Shown here in pieces: positions 1-7,758 of a stretch of 28,336 nt of DNA. Location of the stretch: the NCBI GenBank assembly GCA_002409595.1, contig DHNQ01000021.1, positions 90,302 through 118,637 of the forward strand, given 5' to 3'. The notes beneath the pieces were generated by a model. It saw only the letters and a list, made by a program, of their open reading frames with translations. It made no database searches and had not been told where the DNA came from. This DNA comes from Dysgonomonas sp. UBA5412. GTDB lineage: Bacteria; Bacteroidota; Bacteroidia; Bacteroidales; Dysgonomonadaceae. The translations under genes and the position numbers were made by a program. Positions within the stretch are counted from its first letter, which is position 1; every line of letters begins with the position of its first letter.

Positions 1-6
1 GGACTG

Positions 7-14
7 CAAATATA
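7..14 (-). promoter_or_regulatory. Possible divergent -7 promoter element for a gene left of the window
   Basis: Read on the minus strand this is TATATTTG, a match to the Bacteroidetes -7 consensus TAnnTTTG. No -33 TTTG stands at exactly 19 bases; the nearest CAAA on the + strand (38-41) leaves 23 bases. In many Bacteroidales the gene divergent from mutY encodes an HU-type DNA-binding protein, but that gene would be outside the window, so this is inference. Confidence 0.3.
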
Positions 15-26
15 TAGCTTTTTATT

Positions 27-34
27 TACCTTTG
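27..34 (+). promoter_or_regulatory. Possible -7 promoter element for mutY
   Basis: TACCTTTG fits the Bacteroidetes -7 consensus TAnnTTTG and lies 86 bases before the mutY start codon. The -33 region, at about positions 4-7, is not a TTTG, so only half the promoter is convincing. A transcript starting about 5-8 bases downstream would carry an 80-base leader that contains the hairpin at 75-104. Confidence 0.4.
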
Positions 35-74
35 AAACAAATAATTCTCATTTTTTCTAAAAGATGGCGAAATT

Positions 75-104
75 AACGTTAAGCAAGTGTGATCGCTTGA
101 TGTT
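75..104 (+). other. Possible hairpin in the mutY leader
   Basis: Positions 75-84 can pair with 95-104 in a 10-pair stem that includes two G-T wobbles, with a 10-base loop. No T-run follows, so it is not a classical terminator. It lies 17 bases before the mutY start and may affect leader stability or translation. It could be chance in AT-rich DNA. Confidence 0.25.
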
Positions 105-120
105 TAATAAATTACTATAA

Positions 121-1182
121 ATGAGGGGAGAAAAAGATTTGCGGTTAAGTTCGATATTGATAAAGTGGTATGAAGAAAATAAACGAGATTTGCCGTGGCG
201 CAATACAACAGATCCGTATATAATATGGATATCCGAGATTATTTTACAGCAAACTCGCGTAGATCAGGGTTATGATTACTTCAATAGATTTATAAAGAAA
301 TACCCAACAGTAGATTTGTTAGTTACAGCAGAGGAGGATGCCATATTAAAGCTTTGGCAAGGATTGGGTTATTATAGCCGTGCCCGAAATCTGCATGCAG
401 CAGCAAAGATGATAATGAGTGACTTTGGTGGTGTTTTCCCTCGCAATTATAAAGATGTTTTGTCCTTGAAAGGTATTGGTGAATATACCGCCGCAGCAAT
501 TGTTTCTTTTGCTTATAATTTACCTTATGCTGTAGTCGATGGAAATGTTTATAGAGTGTTGTCTCGTATTTTTGCTATTGATGCTCCGATAGATAGCGGT
601 ACGGGCAAAAAGATATTTGCCGAATTGGCTCAAGAATTGCTTGATGAATCCAATCCCGGGCTGCATAATCAAGCAATCATGGAATTTGGAGCATTGCAGT
701 GTGTACCGCAGTCGCCCGATTGTCAAAGTTGTCCGGCAGCGTCCCTCTGTATCGCATACGCTCAGAATAAAGTCAGTTCGTTTCCGGTAAAAGCAGGAAA
801 GCAAAAGGTTCGTAAACGTTATTTTCATTATTTTGATATTGATCAAGGAGATTATACATATCTTCATAAAAGAGGAGGGAAGGATATTTGGGAAAATCTT
901 TACGAATTACCTCTGGTAGAGACTGATGACTCTGTGTCGGTTGATCAGTTGTTGGTTAGAAATGATTTTCAAAATTTGTTTAAACAATGCGCAGCAATGC
1001 AGATTGATTCTGTAATGCAGATAAAACATGTATTGTCTCATCAAGTTATACTTGCTTCTTTCTATCGTGTTAAAATAGAAGGAGATCATTGTTGTCTGAA
1101 TGCTGATTATATCAAGGTAAAAAAGGAAGATGTAGACACCTTTCCTGTTTCACGTTTAGTGCATAAATATTTGGAAGAATAG
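121..1182 (+). CDS. mutY: A/G-specific adenine glycosylase MutY
   Basis: This base-excision repair enzyme removes adenine mispaired with 8-oxoguanine or guanine. The 353 residues match the family's usual length of about 350. The catalytic glutamate is in SEIILQQTRV (Glu39). The helix-hairpin-helix LKGIGEYTA (116-124) is followed by the catalytic aspartate in VVDGNVYRV (Asp140). Four cysteines spaced C-X6-C-X2-C-X5-C (194, 201, 204, 210) bind the [4Fe-4S] cluster. The C-terminal third (about 235-353) is the Nudix-like domain that reads 8-oxoG and contains a conserved HVLSHQ. The ATG at 121 gives a full-length N-terminus. The gene appears to be transcribed alone, because the next gene has its own -7 element. 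In many Bacteroidetes mutY is next to ssb; here ssb is about 18 kb away. Confidence 0.97.
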   Translation: MRGEKDLRLSSILIKWYEENKRDLPWRNTTDPYIIWISEIILQQTRVDQGYDYFNRFIKKYPTVDLLVTAEEDAILKLWQGLGYYSRARNLHAAAKMIMSDFGGVFPRNYKDVLSLKGIGEYTAAAIVSFAYNLPYAVVDGNVYRVLSRIFAIDAPIDSGTGKKIFAELAQELLDESNPGLHNQAIMEFGALQCVPQSPDCQSCPAASLCIAYAQNKVSSFPVKAGKQKVRKRYFHYFDIDQGDYTYLHKRGGKDIWENLYELPLVETDDSVSVDQLLVRNDFQNLFKQCAAMQIDSVMQIKHVLSHQVILASFYRVKIEGDHCCLNADYIKVKKEDVDTFPVSRLVHKYLEE

Positions 1183-1203
1183 GTTTCCATACGGTAATAT
1201 TTA

Positions 1204-1211
1204 TAGCTTTG
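1204..1211 (+). promoter_or_regulatory. Possible -7 promoter element for the first GT-C gene
   Basis: TAGCTTTG matches TAnnTTTG and lies 24 bases before the ATG at 1236, which implies a short leader of about 15-20 bases. No TTTG stands at the expected -33 spacing. The element includes the TTG at 1209, an argument against using that TTG as the start codon. Confidence 0.4.
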
Positions 1212-1235
1212 TACCTTAAAATATACATTCATATT

Positions 1236-2798
1236 ATGCAGTTTTTTAAATCTATAAAAAATAACAATTACTCTTGTGTTGGGCTATTTATCATATTTGT
1301 GCTATCTGTGATTTGTCGATTGTATGGCTTTTCAGAGAAGAAAGATATGTTTATGGACGAGTACTTGTCATTTACGATATCCTATTGTAATGATGAAGGA
1401 TGGATGCGTCATTTAGATGAAAGTAAAATATACACAGGTAGGCAAATAAGGGCAGAATTGCTATCAGAGGATAATAGTTTGCAGGAAATATCAAAAGATA
1501 TTTCTAATATGAGACGTTTCTCGAATGATTCTCCTCATACGAATCTGTATTATTCGTTATTAAGAATGGCATTGTATGGGGCAGATTCTTCCGATTTTTC
1601 ACAAGTTATGCTTCGTGGCTTTATTCTCAATATGTTATTCTTTTTATTGAGCTTTGCCTTGATGTACAAGTTGGCGAGTCGATTGTTTACTAATAAAATT
1701 CTTGTTTTATGTTCCGTGGCTCTAGCTTTTCTTAGCCCCGCTTCAATAGGTAATACTCTTTTTTTTAGACCCTATCAGTTGCAAGAAACTCTGTTTATCT
1801 TGTTTGCTTATGCGTTTTTTATTTGTTGCGTCTTTTTGATTGATAATAAAAGATTAGATAAATGGTATCAAATGCTAATCTTAGCCTTTATTTTTGCCTT
1901 GACTTTATTGTCAGGCTACTTTGCTATTATATTAGTATTGTTGTTTGGGGTGGCTCTGTTTCTTATGGCTTATAAATATAATAAAAAAAGTATTCTTTTC
2001 TTCCTTTTTACATCAATTCTGGGCGTGGTATTTACACTGACAATCTATTTTAGCTATTTCTATGGATTAAGTGGTTATCGTGGATCGGAAGCTCTGGATA
2101 AATTAGAGCCGTCAGTTTTTATGGAGAATATTATATTCTCGCTTAAGAATCTGTATATTATATTTAATCAGTCGTTTATAGGTTTTGTGTCAATATTTAT
2201 TCTGGCATTGGTGACAGCATTTATTTTATGGAAAAAGAGGAGAGAGATAGTTGAAAAGATTTCTGTTAGACGCTTTTTGCCTCTTGTTATAGTCTTGTGT
2301 AGCTTTGTCTGGGTGTTGGCTGTAATTTATTTCGCACCTATGAAGATGGTAAGATATATTGCACCAGCTTTACCTTTAGTCGCACTTATCGTTCCCTTTT
2401 TACTGTCCTTTTTAAATGAAAAAGTACAAAAGTGGGGAGTGTTACTATTCATTTTGTTGGTGTTAGGGAAAACTGTTTTTCTGAATAATATACTGTGGGA
2501 AAAACCTGAAGGCAAAAAGTTATTTCAGCAAGATGTGACGCTGCCTTTAATATTCGCAGGCACTACTACTGATAATGATTGGGGAATGGCTTGTGTGATG
2601 CCTTTCTTGCAGGATATGCAAATGGTTGAATTTTCTGTAAATAATGAAGATTTTCATCATAGAATTTCGAATCAAGATAAATTATACGTTGCATTATATT
2701 TCTATATGGCAAATTATACATTGCCCGCAGAGTATGAAGTGGAATCTGTTGAAAATGATGGTGTGTTTTCTTACTATTTGCTGAAGCGAAGAAATTAA
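1236..2798 (+). CDS. Polytopic GT-C glycosyltransferase (PMT/ArnT-like)
   Basis: This inner-membrane protein has 520 residues from the ATG at 1236. An in-frame TTG at 1209 would add nine residues but overlaps the -7 element. There is one N-terminal helix (about 14-31), then a large first loop, then about nine more hydrophobic segments up to residue 415, and a soluble C-terminal tail. The loop starts with an acidic pair in KDMFMDEYLS (Asp41, Glu42), as expected for the metal/lipid-phosphate site of GT-C enzymes, and has NDSPHTNLYY (97-106), a diverged form of the HPPLYY motif. The family moves a sugar from a polyprenyl-phosphate carrier to protein, lipid or glycan on the outer face of the membrane. 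The next gene is a likely donor synthase. The acceptor and sugar cannot be told from sequence, and overall similarity to known enzymes looks low. Confidence 0.72.
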   Translation: MQFFKSIKNNNYSCVGLFIIFVLSVICRLYGFSEKKDMFMDEYLSFTISYCNDEGWMRHLDESKIYTGRQIRAELLSEDNSLQEISKDISNMRRFSNDSPHTNLYYSLLRMALYGADSSDFSQVMLRGFILNMLFFLLSFALMYKLASRLFTNKILVLCSVALAFLSPASIGNTLFFRPYQLQETLFILFAYAFFICCVFLIDNKRLDKWYQMLILAFIFALTLLSGYFAIILVLLFGVALFLMAYKYNKKSILFFLFTSILGVVFTLTIYFSYFYGLSGYRGSEALDKLEPSVFMENIIFSLKNLYIIFNQSFIGFVSIFILALVTAFILWKKRREIVEKISVRRFLPLVIVLCSFVWVLAVIYFAPMKMVRYIAPALPLVALIVPFLLSFLNEKVQKWGVLLFILLVLGKTVFLNNILWEKPEGKKLFQQDVTLPLIFAGTTTDNDWGMACVMPFLQDMQMVEFSVNNEDFHHRISNQDKLYVALYFYMANYTLPAEYEVESVENDGVFSYYLLKRRN

Positions 2799-2834
2799 TT
2801 TGACGATTAAGATTATGCTTTAGGTTAATTGTTT

Positions 2835-2842
2835 TATATTTG
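2835..2842 (+). promoter_or_regulatory. Possible -7 promoter element for the GT2 gene
   Basis: TATATTTG matches TAnnTTTG and lies 23 bases before the ATG at 2866. The only nearby upstream TTTG (2799-2802) leaves 32 bases, too far for a proper -33 box. The element suggests that the GT2 gene can be expressed independently of the GT-C gene before it. Confidence 0.4.
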
Positions 2843-2865
2843 TGTGCACAAAAGACTTTCGAAAC

Positions 2866-3792
2866 ATGGATAAAATATCGCTCATTGTTCCTTGCTATAA
2901 TGAAGAACAAGCACTCCCTTTTTTATATAAAGAAATAGTAAAACTTGCGGAAGAAATGCCTGAACAAGAGTTTGAGTTTATATTTATAAACGATGGCTCT
3001 AAAGATAAAACATTAGAATTGATTAAGCAGCTAAAGCAAGAAGACGATAGAATTCATTATGTTTCTTTTTCCCGAAATTTTGGCAAAGAAGCCGGTATTT
3101 ATGCCGGACTGAAAGCCGCAACGGGAAATTATGTGTCTTTGCTTGATGCTGATTTACAAGACCCTCCTTCTCTGGTAAAAGAGATGTATGAAACACTCAA
3201 AGTCGAGGATTATGATTGTGTCGCTACTTGTAGAGTCGACCGAAAAGGAGAGCCGATGATGCGCTCCTTCTTTGCAAAACAATTTTATAAACTTATCAAT
3301 AAAATATCAGATACCGAGGTTGTTGATGGTGCTCGCGATTTTCGCCTGATGACCCGTCAGATGGTAGATGCCATTCTTGATATGAGTGAATATAATCGCT
3401 TCTCAAAGGGGATTTTCGGCTGGGTAGGCTTTAATACCAAGTGGATTTCGTTCGAAAATGTAGAGCGTGTTGCCGGTCAGACCAAATGGTCTTTCATCGG
3501 GCTTTTCTTTTACTCTTTGGAAGGTATAATTGCTTTCTCCACTCGTCCTTTGATGATTGCATCCCTTTTCGGGATATTGTTTTGCCTGATAGCCTTTGTT
3601 TTAATTTGTGTTATCGTATTCAAAACGTTAGTTTTTGGTGACGATGTTCAAGGTTATCCGTCTACCATGTGTGTTATATTCTTTATCGGAGGCATTCAAC
3701 TTTTTTGCCTTGGTATATTAGGGCAATATCTGTCTAAGACATATTTAGAAACAAAAAAACGTCCTATATATATAGTCAAAGAGAAGGCATAA
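2866..3792 (+). CDS. GT2 polyprenyl-phosphate hexose synthase (GtrB/DPM1-like)
   Basis: The 308-residue protein starts at the ATG at 2866. A GTG at 2842 is in frame but falls on the last base of the -7 element, so I reject it. The N-terminal two thirds is a GT-A fold: IVPCYNEE (7-14), INDGSKDKT (41-49) and the metal/nucleotide motif DADLQDPP (94-101), then the conserved GARDFRLM and RFSKGIFGWVG segments. Two C-terminal membrane helices (about 225-280) anchor it, as in GtrB and related enzymes. The family transfers glucose, mannose or a similar hexose from a nucleotide donor to undecaprenyl phosphate on the cytoplasmic face. It directly follows a GT-C transferase, so the two probably form a donor-transferase pair; the sugar is unknown. 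Confidence 0.88.
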   Translation: MDKISLIVPCYNEEQALPFLYKEIVKLAEEMPEQEFEFIFINDGSKDKTLELIKQLKQEDDRIHYVSFSRNFGKEAGIYAGLKAATGNYVSLLDADLQDPPSLVKEMYETLKVEDYDCVATCRVDRKGEPMMRSFFAKQFYKLINKISDTEVVDGARDFRLMTRQMVDAILDMSEYNRFSKGIFGWVGFNTKWISFENVERVAGQTKWSFIGLFFYSLEGIIAFSTRPLMIASLFGILFCLIAFVLICVIVFKTLVFGDDVQGYPSTMCVIFFIGGIQLFCLGILGQYLSKTYLETKKRPIYIVKEKA

Positions 3793-3847
3793 GACTGCAC
3801 TTTTGTAAGCTTTGGTTATCAAATGTGGATATTTAGAGGTGTAAATT

Positions 3848-3878
3848 TTTGTGTTTAGAAAATAAAAATGTAATTTTG
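3848..3878 (+). promoter_or_regulatory. Bacteroidetes-type promoter of the nuo operon
   Basis: The TTTG at 3848-3851 and TAATTTTG at 3871-3878 are separated by exactly 19 bases, a perfect fit to the housekeeping TTTG-N19-TAnnTTTG promoter. Transcription should start near 3883-3886, leaving a leader of about 110 bases before nuoA at 3997. I see no convincing riboswitch or terminator in that leader, only AT-rich sequence with weak partial repeats. Confidence 0.8.
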
Positions 3879-3996
3879 CGCCCATTGTTTAGTAGCCTCA
3901 ATGTTAAGTCTGTAATAGGTTGTTTTAGCAATATGTTATAGGTTTTGCATGAAAAGGGTACAATTGATAGAAAAGTTATAATTATAATGTGAAAAT

Positions 3997-4350
3997 ATGG
4001 GTACTTCCGCTCTTTTCGTAGTAGTATTCTTAACAGGAATCACTCTTGTGTGTGCCGGTCTGGGCATGGCTTTATTATTATCGCCAAAATCGTTTAACGC
4101 TCAAAAAGGAGAACCTTATGAATGTGGTATTCCTACACACGGAACTTCATGGATGCAATTTAAAGTAGGGTATTATCTCTATGCTATTCTGTATCTGATG
4201 TTTGACGTGGAGGCGATCTTCTTATTCCCATGGGCTACTATAGTTCGGAACTTAGGTATACCCGGTCTTTATAGTATATTATTTTTTGTTTTAATACTAG
4301 GTCTAGGTTTAGCCTATGCTTGGAGGAAAGGAGCATTGCAATGGAAGTAA
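3997..4350 (+). CDS. nuoA: NADH-quinone oxidoreductase subunit A
   Basis: NuoA is a membrane subunit of complex I that sits at the junction of the peripheral and membrane arms. The 117 residues carry three membrane helices (about 5-29, 60-83, 86-108). The loop after helix 1 has the conserved YECGIP, and the second helix has the family signature FDVEAIFLFPWA. The length is normal. It is the first gene of the operon, and its last codons overlap the nuoB start by 10 bases, suggesting translational coupling. Assignment is secure from motif and gene order. Confidence 0.96.
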   Translation: MGTSALFVVVFLTGITLVCAGLGMALLLSPKSFNAQKGEPYECGIPTHGTSWMQFKVGYYLYAILYLMFDVEAIFLFPWATIVRNLGIPGLYSILFFVLILGLGLAYAWRKGALQWK

Positions 4351-4904
4351 AAAAAATATATATAAAAGGTATTCCTAACGATGAGTTTAAGGATAACGAA
4401 TATCTTGAAGATTATGTAACGCAATTGAACGAAGGAGGAGTTCCTGTCGTTGTTGGAAAACTTGATGACTTAATCAATTGGGGACGTTCCAATTCTGTTT
4501 GGCCATTAGCTTTTGCTACAAGCTGTTGTGGTATTGAGTTTATGGCATCTGCAGCGTCAAGATATGACTTGGCTCGCTTTGGAATGGAAGTTACCAGAAA
4601 CAGTCCGCGTCAAGCAGATACCATGGTTGTAGCCGGGACAATTGTTCATAAAATGGCTCCATTGTTAAAGCGTGTTTACGATCAGATGGCAGAGCCCAAA
4701 TACGTAATTGCAATGGGTAGTTGTGCCATATCCGGAGGCCCATTTGTAGATTCGTATCATGTCGTTCAAGGGATTGACGAAATTATACCGGTAGATGTAT
4801 ATGTGCCCGGATGTCCTCCGCGTCCCGAAGCTTTATTTTACGGTTTGATGCAGTTGCAACGTAAGATAAAAGTAGAGCGATTCATGTTTAAAGTAAAGAA
4901 ATAA
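4341..4904 (+). CDS. nuoB: NADH-quinone oxidoreductase subunit B
   Basis: NuoB carries the terminal [4Fe-4S] cluster N2 that passes electrons to quinone. From the ATG at 4341 it has 187 residues. All four cluster ligands are present: the adjacent pair in TSCCGIEF (Cys62, Cys63), GSCA (Cys128) and PGCPPRPE (Cys158). The upstream in-frame TTG at 4320 is rejected because it would put a non-family extension on the protein, and a purine-rich AAAGGAG at 4327-4333 is spaced 7 bases from the ATG. That ribosome-binding-like stretch lies inside the nuoA coding sequence. Overlap with nuoA is 10 bases. Confidence 0.96.
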   Translation: MEVKKIYIKGIPNDEFKDNEYLEDYVTQLNEGGVPVVVGKLDDLINWGRSNSVWPLAFATSCCGIEFMASAASRYDLARFGMEVTRNSPRQADTMVVAGTIVHKMAPLLKRVYDQMAEPKYVIAMGSCAISGGPFVDSYHVVQGIDEIIPVDVYVPGCPPRPEALFYGLMQLQRKIKVERFMFKVKK

Positions 4905-4923
4905 ATAAGATATAATATAAAAT

Positions 4924-4951
4924 ACAGAAGATCTGATTTTGGACTTTCTGT
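4924..4951 (+). repeat. Hairpin in the nuoB-nuoCD gap resembling the operon terminator
   Basis: ACAGAAG (4924-4930) can pair with CTTTCTGT (4944-4951) with one bulged T. The arms, and the loop segment next to the right arm (TTTGGACTT), closely match the hairpin that ends the nuo operon at 14324-14362. No T-run follows, so it is unlikely to stop transcription. It may be an mRNA-processing or stability element. Confidence 0.4.
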
Positions 4952-4970
4952 TAATTTCGAATAATAATCG

Positions 4971-6602
4971 ATGGAAAATATCAAGAAGGTAATACTGGAT
5001 GCTGTACCCGAAGCGGTTATTGAAGATAAAAATCCGCTAACGGTAACCGTAGAGCCCGATAAATTGCGTCATCTCGCAAAAGCTCTTCGTTACCATGAAG
5101 ACATGCCATTTGACTATCTGGCAATGATGACGGGGACGGATTGGGGTGAAAAACTTGGCGTCACCTATCTGTTGTCTTCTTCAATGGATTTGTCTAAGGA
5201 GATTGCTGTGAAAACAGGTACGGCTGATAGGCAAAATCCTTTATTATATACCGTTACAGATCTTTGGGAGACTGCGCATTATAACGAACGTGAAGTATAT
5301 GCCATGCTTGGTATCAGGTTTATAAACAATCCTGATATGCGTCGCTTCTTTCTTAATTCAGATTGGGTTGGTTATCCTTTGCGCAAAGACTATGACGGAA
5401 GTCGTAATCTGAATCCCGTTTCAGTTCAAAGCAAAGAAATTGTAGATATTGCACCTCGTATCATGGAGACACCTCAGGGTGAACTCAAAGAAGATACTGT
5501 CAGAATATTTGAAGAAACCGATTATATAATCAATATAGGGCCACAACACCCATCTACACATGGTGTAATGCACTTCCGTGTAGCATTGGATGGTGAAATC
5601 GTGAAAAAAATCGATGTTCATAGTGGATATATTCATAGGGGAATAGAAAAATTGAGCGAGAAGCTTACTTATCCCCAAATACTACACTTTACAGACCGTT
5701 TAGATTATCTTTCAGCAAATATCAATCGTCATGGATTGTGTATGTGTGTAGAAAAGGCTGCCGAAATAGAAATTCCTGATAGAGCCCAATATATACGTAC
5801 GATAATGGACGAATTGAATCGTGTCGACTCTCATTTAGTTGCATGGGGTACTATGTGTATGGACTTGGGAGCTACCACAGCCTTTATCTATGGTATGCGT
5901 GAGCGTGAAGATATTCTCAAAATATTTGAAAAAACTACCGGTGGACGCCTTATCATTAACTATAATGTTGTAGGTGGGGTTATGTTTGACCTTGATCCGG
6001 ATTTCCAGAAAGACGTAAAAGAATTTATTGTTACAATGCGTAAAGCATTGATCGAGTATGATAAGTTATTTACCGGCAATGTTATTGCCATAGGTCGTAT
6101 GAAAGGCTTAGGTCTATTGACCAGAGAAGACGCAATCTCATATGCTGTAACCGGTCCTGCCGGACGTGGATCTGGCTTCTCTTGCGATATTCGTAAACAT
6201 GTGCCTTATGCTTTGTACGACAAGGTTCAGTTTTCTGAAATCGTTCGTCACGATGGCGATGCTTTCGATAGATATAAGAACCGTCTTGATGAGATAGAAG
6301 AATCATTAAAAATAATAGAACAACTGATAGATAATATTCCCGAAGGAGACTTTCAGGCTAAGACAAAAGCAATTATCAAATTGCCTGAAGGAGAATATTA
6401 TCAGAGAGTCGAAGCCGGACGTGGCGAATTTGGGGTCTATATCGAAAGCCGTGGAGATAAAACTCCATATCGCTTAAAATTCCGTTCACCATCTATGGCT
6501 GCTGTGTCAGTTATGCCTTTGATCTGTAAGAATGAAAAAATTTCAGACTTTATCGGTATTGGAGGTTCTATGGATTACGTGATTCCGGATATTGACCGTT
6601 AA
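4971..6602 (+). CDS. nuoCD: Fused NADH-quinone oxidoreductase subunit C/D
   Basis: This single 543-residue chain joins the NuoC (30 kDa) and NuoD (49 kDa) subunits of the peripheral arm. The NuoC part covers about residues 1-160 and ends with the signature region from Trp99 to Tyr141 (EREVYAMLG, then GYPLRKDY). The NuoD part begins near 180 with NIGPQHPSTHGV (188-199), part of the quinone-site wall, continues with the conserved HRGIEKL and RLDYLSANINRH segments, and closes with the PSMA motif and an intact VIPDIDR terminus. Fusion of C and D is known in several lineages, including E. coli (about 600 residues), so the fusion itself is not novel. It follows nuoB after 66 bases. Confidence 0.95.
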   Translation: MENIKKVILDAVPEAVIEDKNPLTVTVEPDKLRHLAKALRYHEDMPFDYLAMMTGTDWGEKLGVTYLLSSSMDLSKEIAVKTGTADRQNPLLYTVTDLWETAHYNEREVYAMLGIRFINNPDMRRFFLNSDWVGYPLRKDYDGSRNLNPVSVQSKEIVDIAPRIMETPQGELKEDTVRIFEETDYIINIGPQHPSTHGVMHFRVALDGEIVKKIDVHSGYIHRGIEKLSEKLTYPQILHFTDRLDYLSANINRHGLCMCVEKAAEIEIPDRAQYIRTIMDELNRVDSHLVAWGTMCMDLGATTAFIYGMREREDILKIFEKTTGGRLIINYNVVGGVMFDLDPDFQKDVKEFIVTMRKALIEYDKLFTGNVIAIGRMKGLGLLTREDAISYAVTGPAGRGSGFSCDIRKHVPYALYDKVQFSEIVRHDGDAFDRYKNRLDEIEESLKIIEQLIDNIPEGDFQAKTKAIIKLPEGEYYQRVEAGRGEFGVYIESRGDKTPYRLKFRSPSMAAVSVMPLICKNEKISDFIGIGGSMDYVIPDIDR

Positions 6603-6635
6603 TCAAGATTATTTACATTACAATATAAAAAACAT

Positions 6636-7736
6636 ATGCTGTTAAAGATTTCTTTTGAGCCTTCTCAACTGACTACATGGCTCGATACCTGGTTGCACAC
6701 CAATCTGCCTACGTGGGCTGCTCTGGCTATAGAGTTTGTACTTATAGGCGCGGCTTTGTTAACCCTTTACGCAGTCTTAGCCTTGGCTCTGATCTATATA
6801 GAACGTAAGATTACGGCATTCTTTCAGGCACGTCTCGGCCCTAATCGCGTAGGTAAATATGGCGTTATACAGAGTGTTGCAGACATGGTGAAGATACTTA
6901 TCAAAGAAATAATCCATGTAAATCAATCGGATAAATTCCTTTTCTATGCAGCTCCCTTCTTTATGATTGTTTCATCGATGCTTACATTCGGAGCATTGCC
7001 TTTTGGACAGGGATTACATGTTGTAGACTTTAATGTAGGAGTTTTCTATGTATTGGCTGTATCCTCATTAGGAATTATAGGAGTTTTATTAGCCGGTTGG
7101 TCTAGTAACAATAAATATTCAATGATCGGTGCTATGCGAAGCGGGGCTCAGTTTATCAGTTATGAGCTTTCGGCAGGATTTGCATTGATGACCGTAGTTG
7201 TGCTTTCAGGTACAATGAGTTTTTCTCAGATAATACAAGGTCAGACATATCTTCATCAGTGGAATCTTATAGCAGGACACATCCCTGCTCTAATAGCCTT
7301 TATCATATATTTGATTTCAGGGCATGCCGAAACCAATCGCGGTCCTTTCGACTTACCCGAAGCCGAATCTGAACTTACAGCAGGATACCATACAGAGTAT
7401 TCCGGTTTACAGTTTGGATTCTTCTATTTGGCTGAATATCTGAATATGTTTATTGTAGCCGGTATTGCTGCTACAGTATTTCTTGGAGGATGGATGCCCG
7501 TTCAGATTCAGGGATGGGATACCTTTAATGATATAATGTGTATAATACCTTCTCCTATTTGGTTCTTAGGAAAGACTATGTTTTTGGTTTTCCTTAGCTT
7601 ATGGGTGAGATGGACATTCCCTCGTTTGCGTATTGACCAATTATTGAATTTGGAATGGAAATATCTGTTGCCTATCAATATGGTAAATATATTGTTGATG
7701 GTGATAATAGTTTTATTGGGTTGGACCCTGAAATAA
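6636..7736 (+). CDS. nuoH: NADH-quinone oxidoreductase subunit H
   Basis: NuoH is the membrane subunit that forms most of the quinone chamber with NuoB and NuoD. It has 366 residues with about eight to nine membrane helices. The family's most conserved block, IERKITAFFQARLGPNRVG (55-73), is followed by the VADMVKILIKE segment. The acidic loop GHAETNRGPFDLPEAESEL (229-247) and the adjoining TAGYHTEYSG are intact; these charged residues couple quinone chemistry to ion movement. Length and topology are normal. It lies 33 bases after nuoCD. Confidence 0.96.
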   Translation: MLLKISFEPSQLTTWLDTWLHTNLPTWAALAIEFVLIGAALLTLYAVLALALIYIERKITAFFQARLGPNRVGKYGVIQSVADMVKILIKEIIHVNQSDKFLFYAAPFFMIVSSMLTFGALPFGQGLHVVDFNVGVFYVLAVSSLGIIGVLLAGWSSNNKYSMIGAMRSGAQFISYELSAGFALMTVVVLSGTMSFSQIIQGQTYLHQWNLIAGHIPALIAFIIYLISGHAETNRGPFDLPEAESELTAGYHTEYSGLQFGFFYLAEYLNMFIVAGIAATVFLGGWMPVQIQGWDTFNDIMCIIPSPIWFLGKTMFLVFLSLWVRWTFPRLRIDQLLNLEWKYLLPINMVNILLMVIIVLLGWTLK

Positions 7737-7758
7737 TTAATTTATAGAAAAAACGACA

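Noticed and set aside
520..867. Minus-strand open frame of 115 residues inside mutY
   Set aside because: It overlaps a clear mutY in full, has no recognisable motif, and is the kind of shadow frame common in AT-rich genes.
1209..1235. TTG start for the first GT-C gene
   Set aside because: The TTG lies within the TAGCTTTG promoter element, so a transcript from that promoter would not contain it; the ATG at 1236 gives a normal N-terminus.
2842..2865. GTG start for the GT2 gene
   Set aside because: The GTG overlaps the TATATTTG element, and the added eight residues do not belong to the GT2 fold; ATG 2866 starts one residue before the first strand.
2566..2910. Minus-strand open frame of 114 residues across the GT-C and GT2 junction
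   Set aside because: It overlaps two well-supported genes and the -7 element of the GT2 gene, and shows no domain features.
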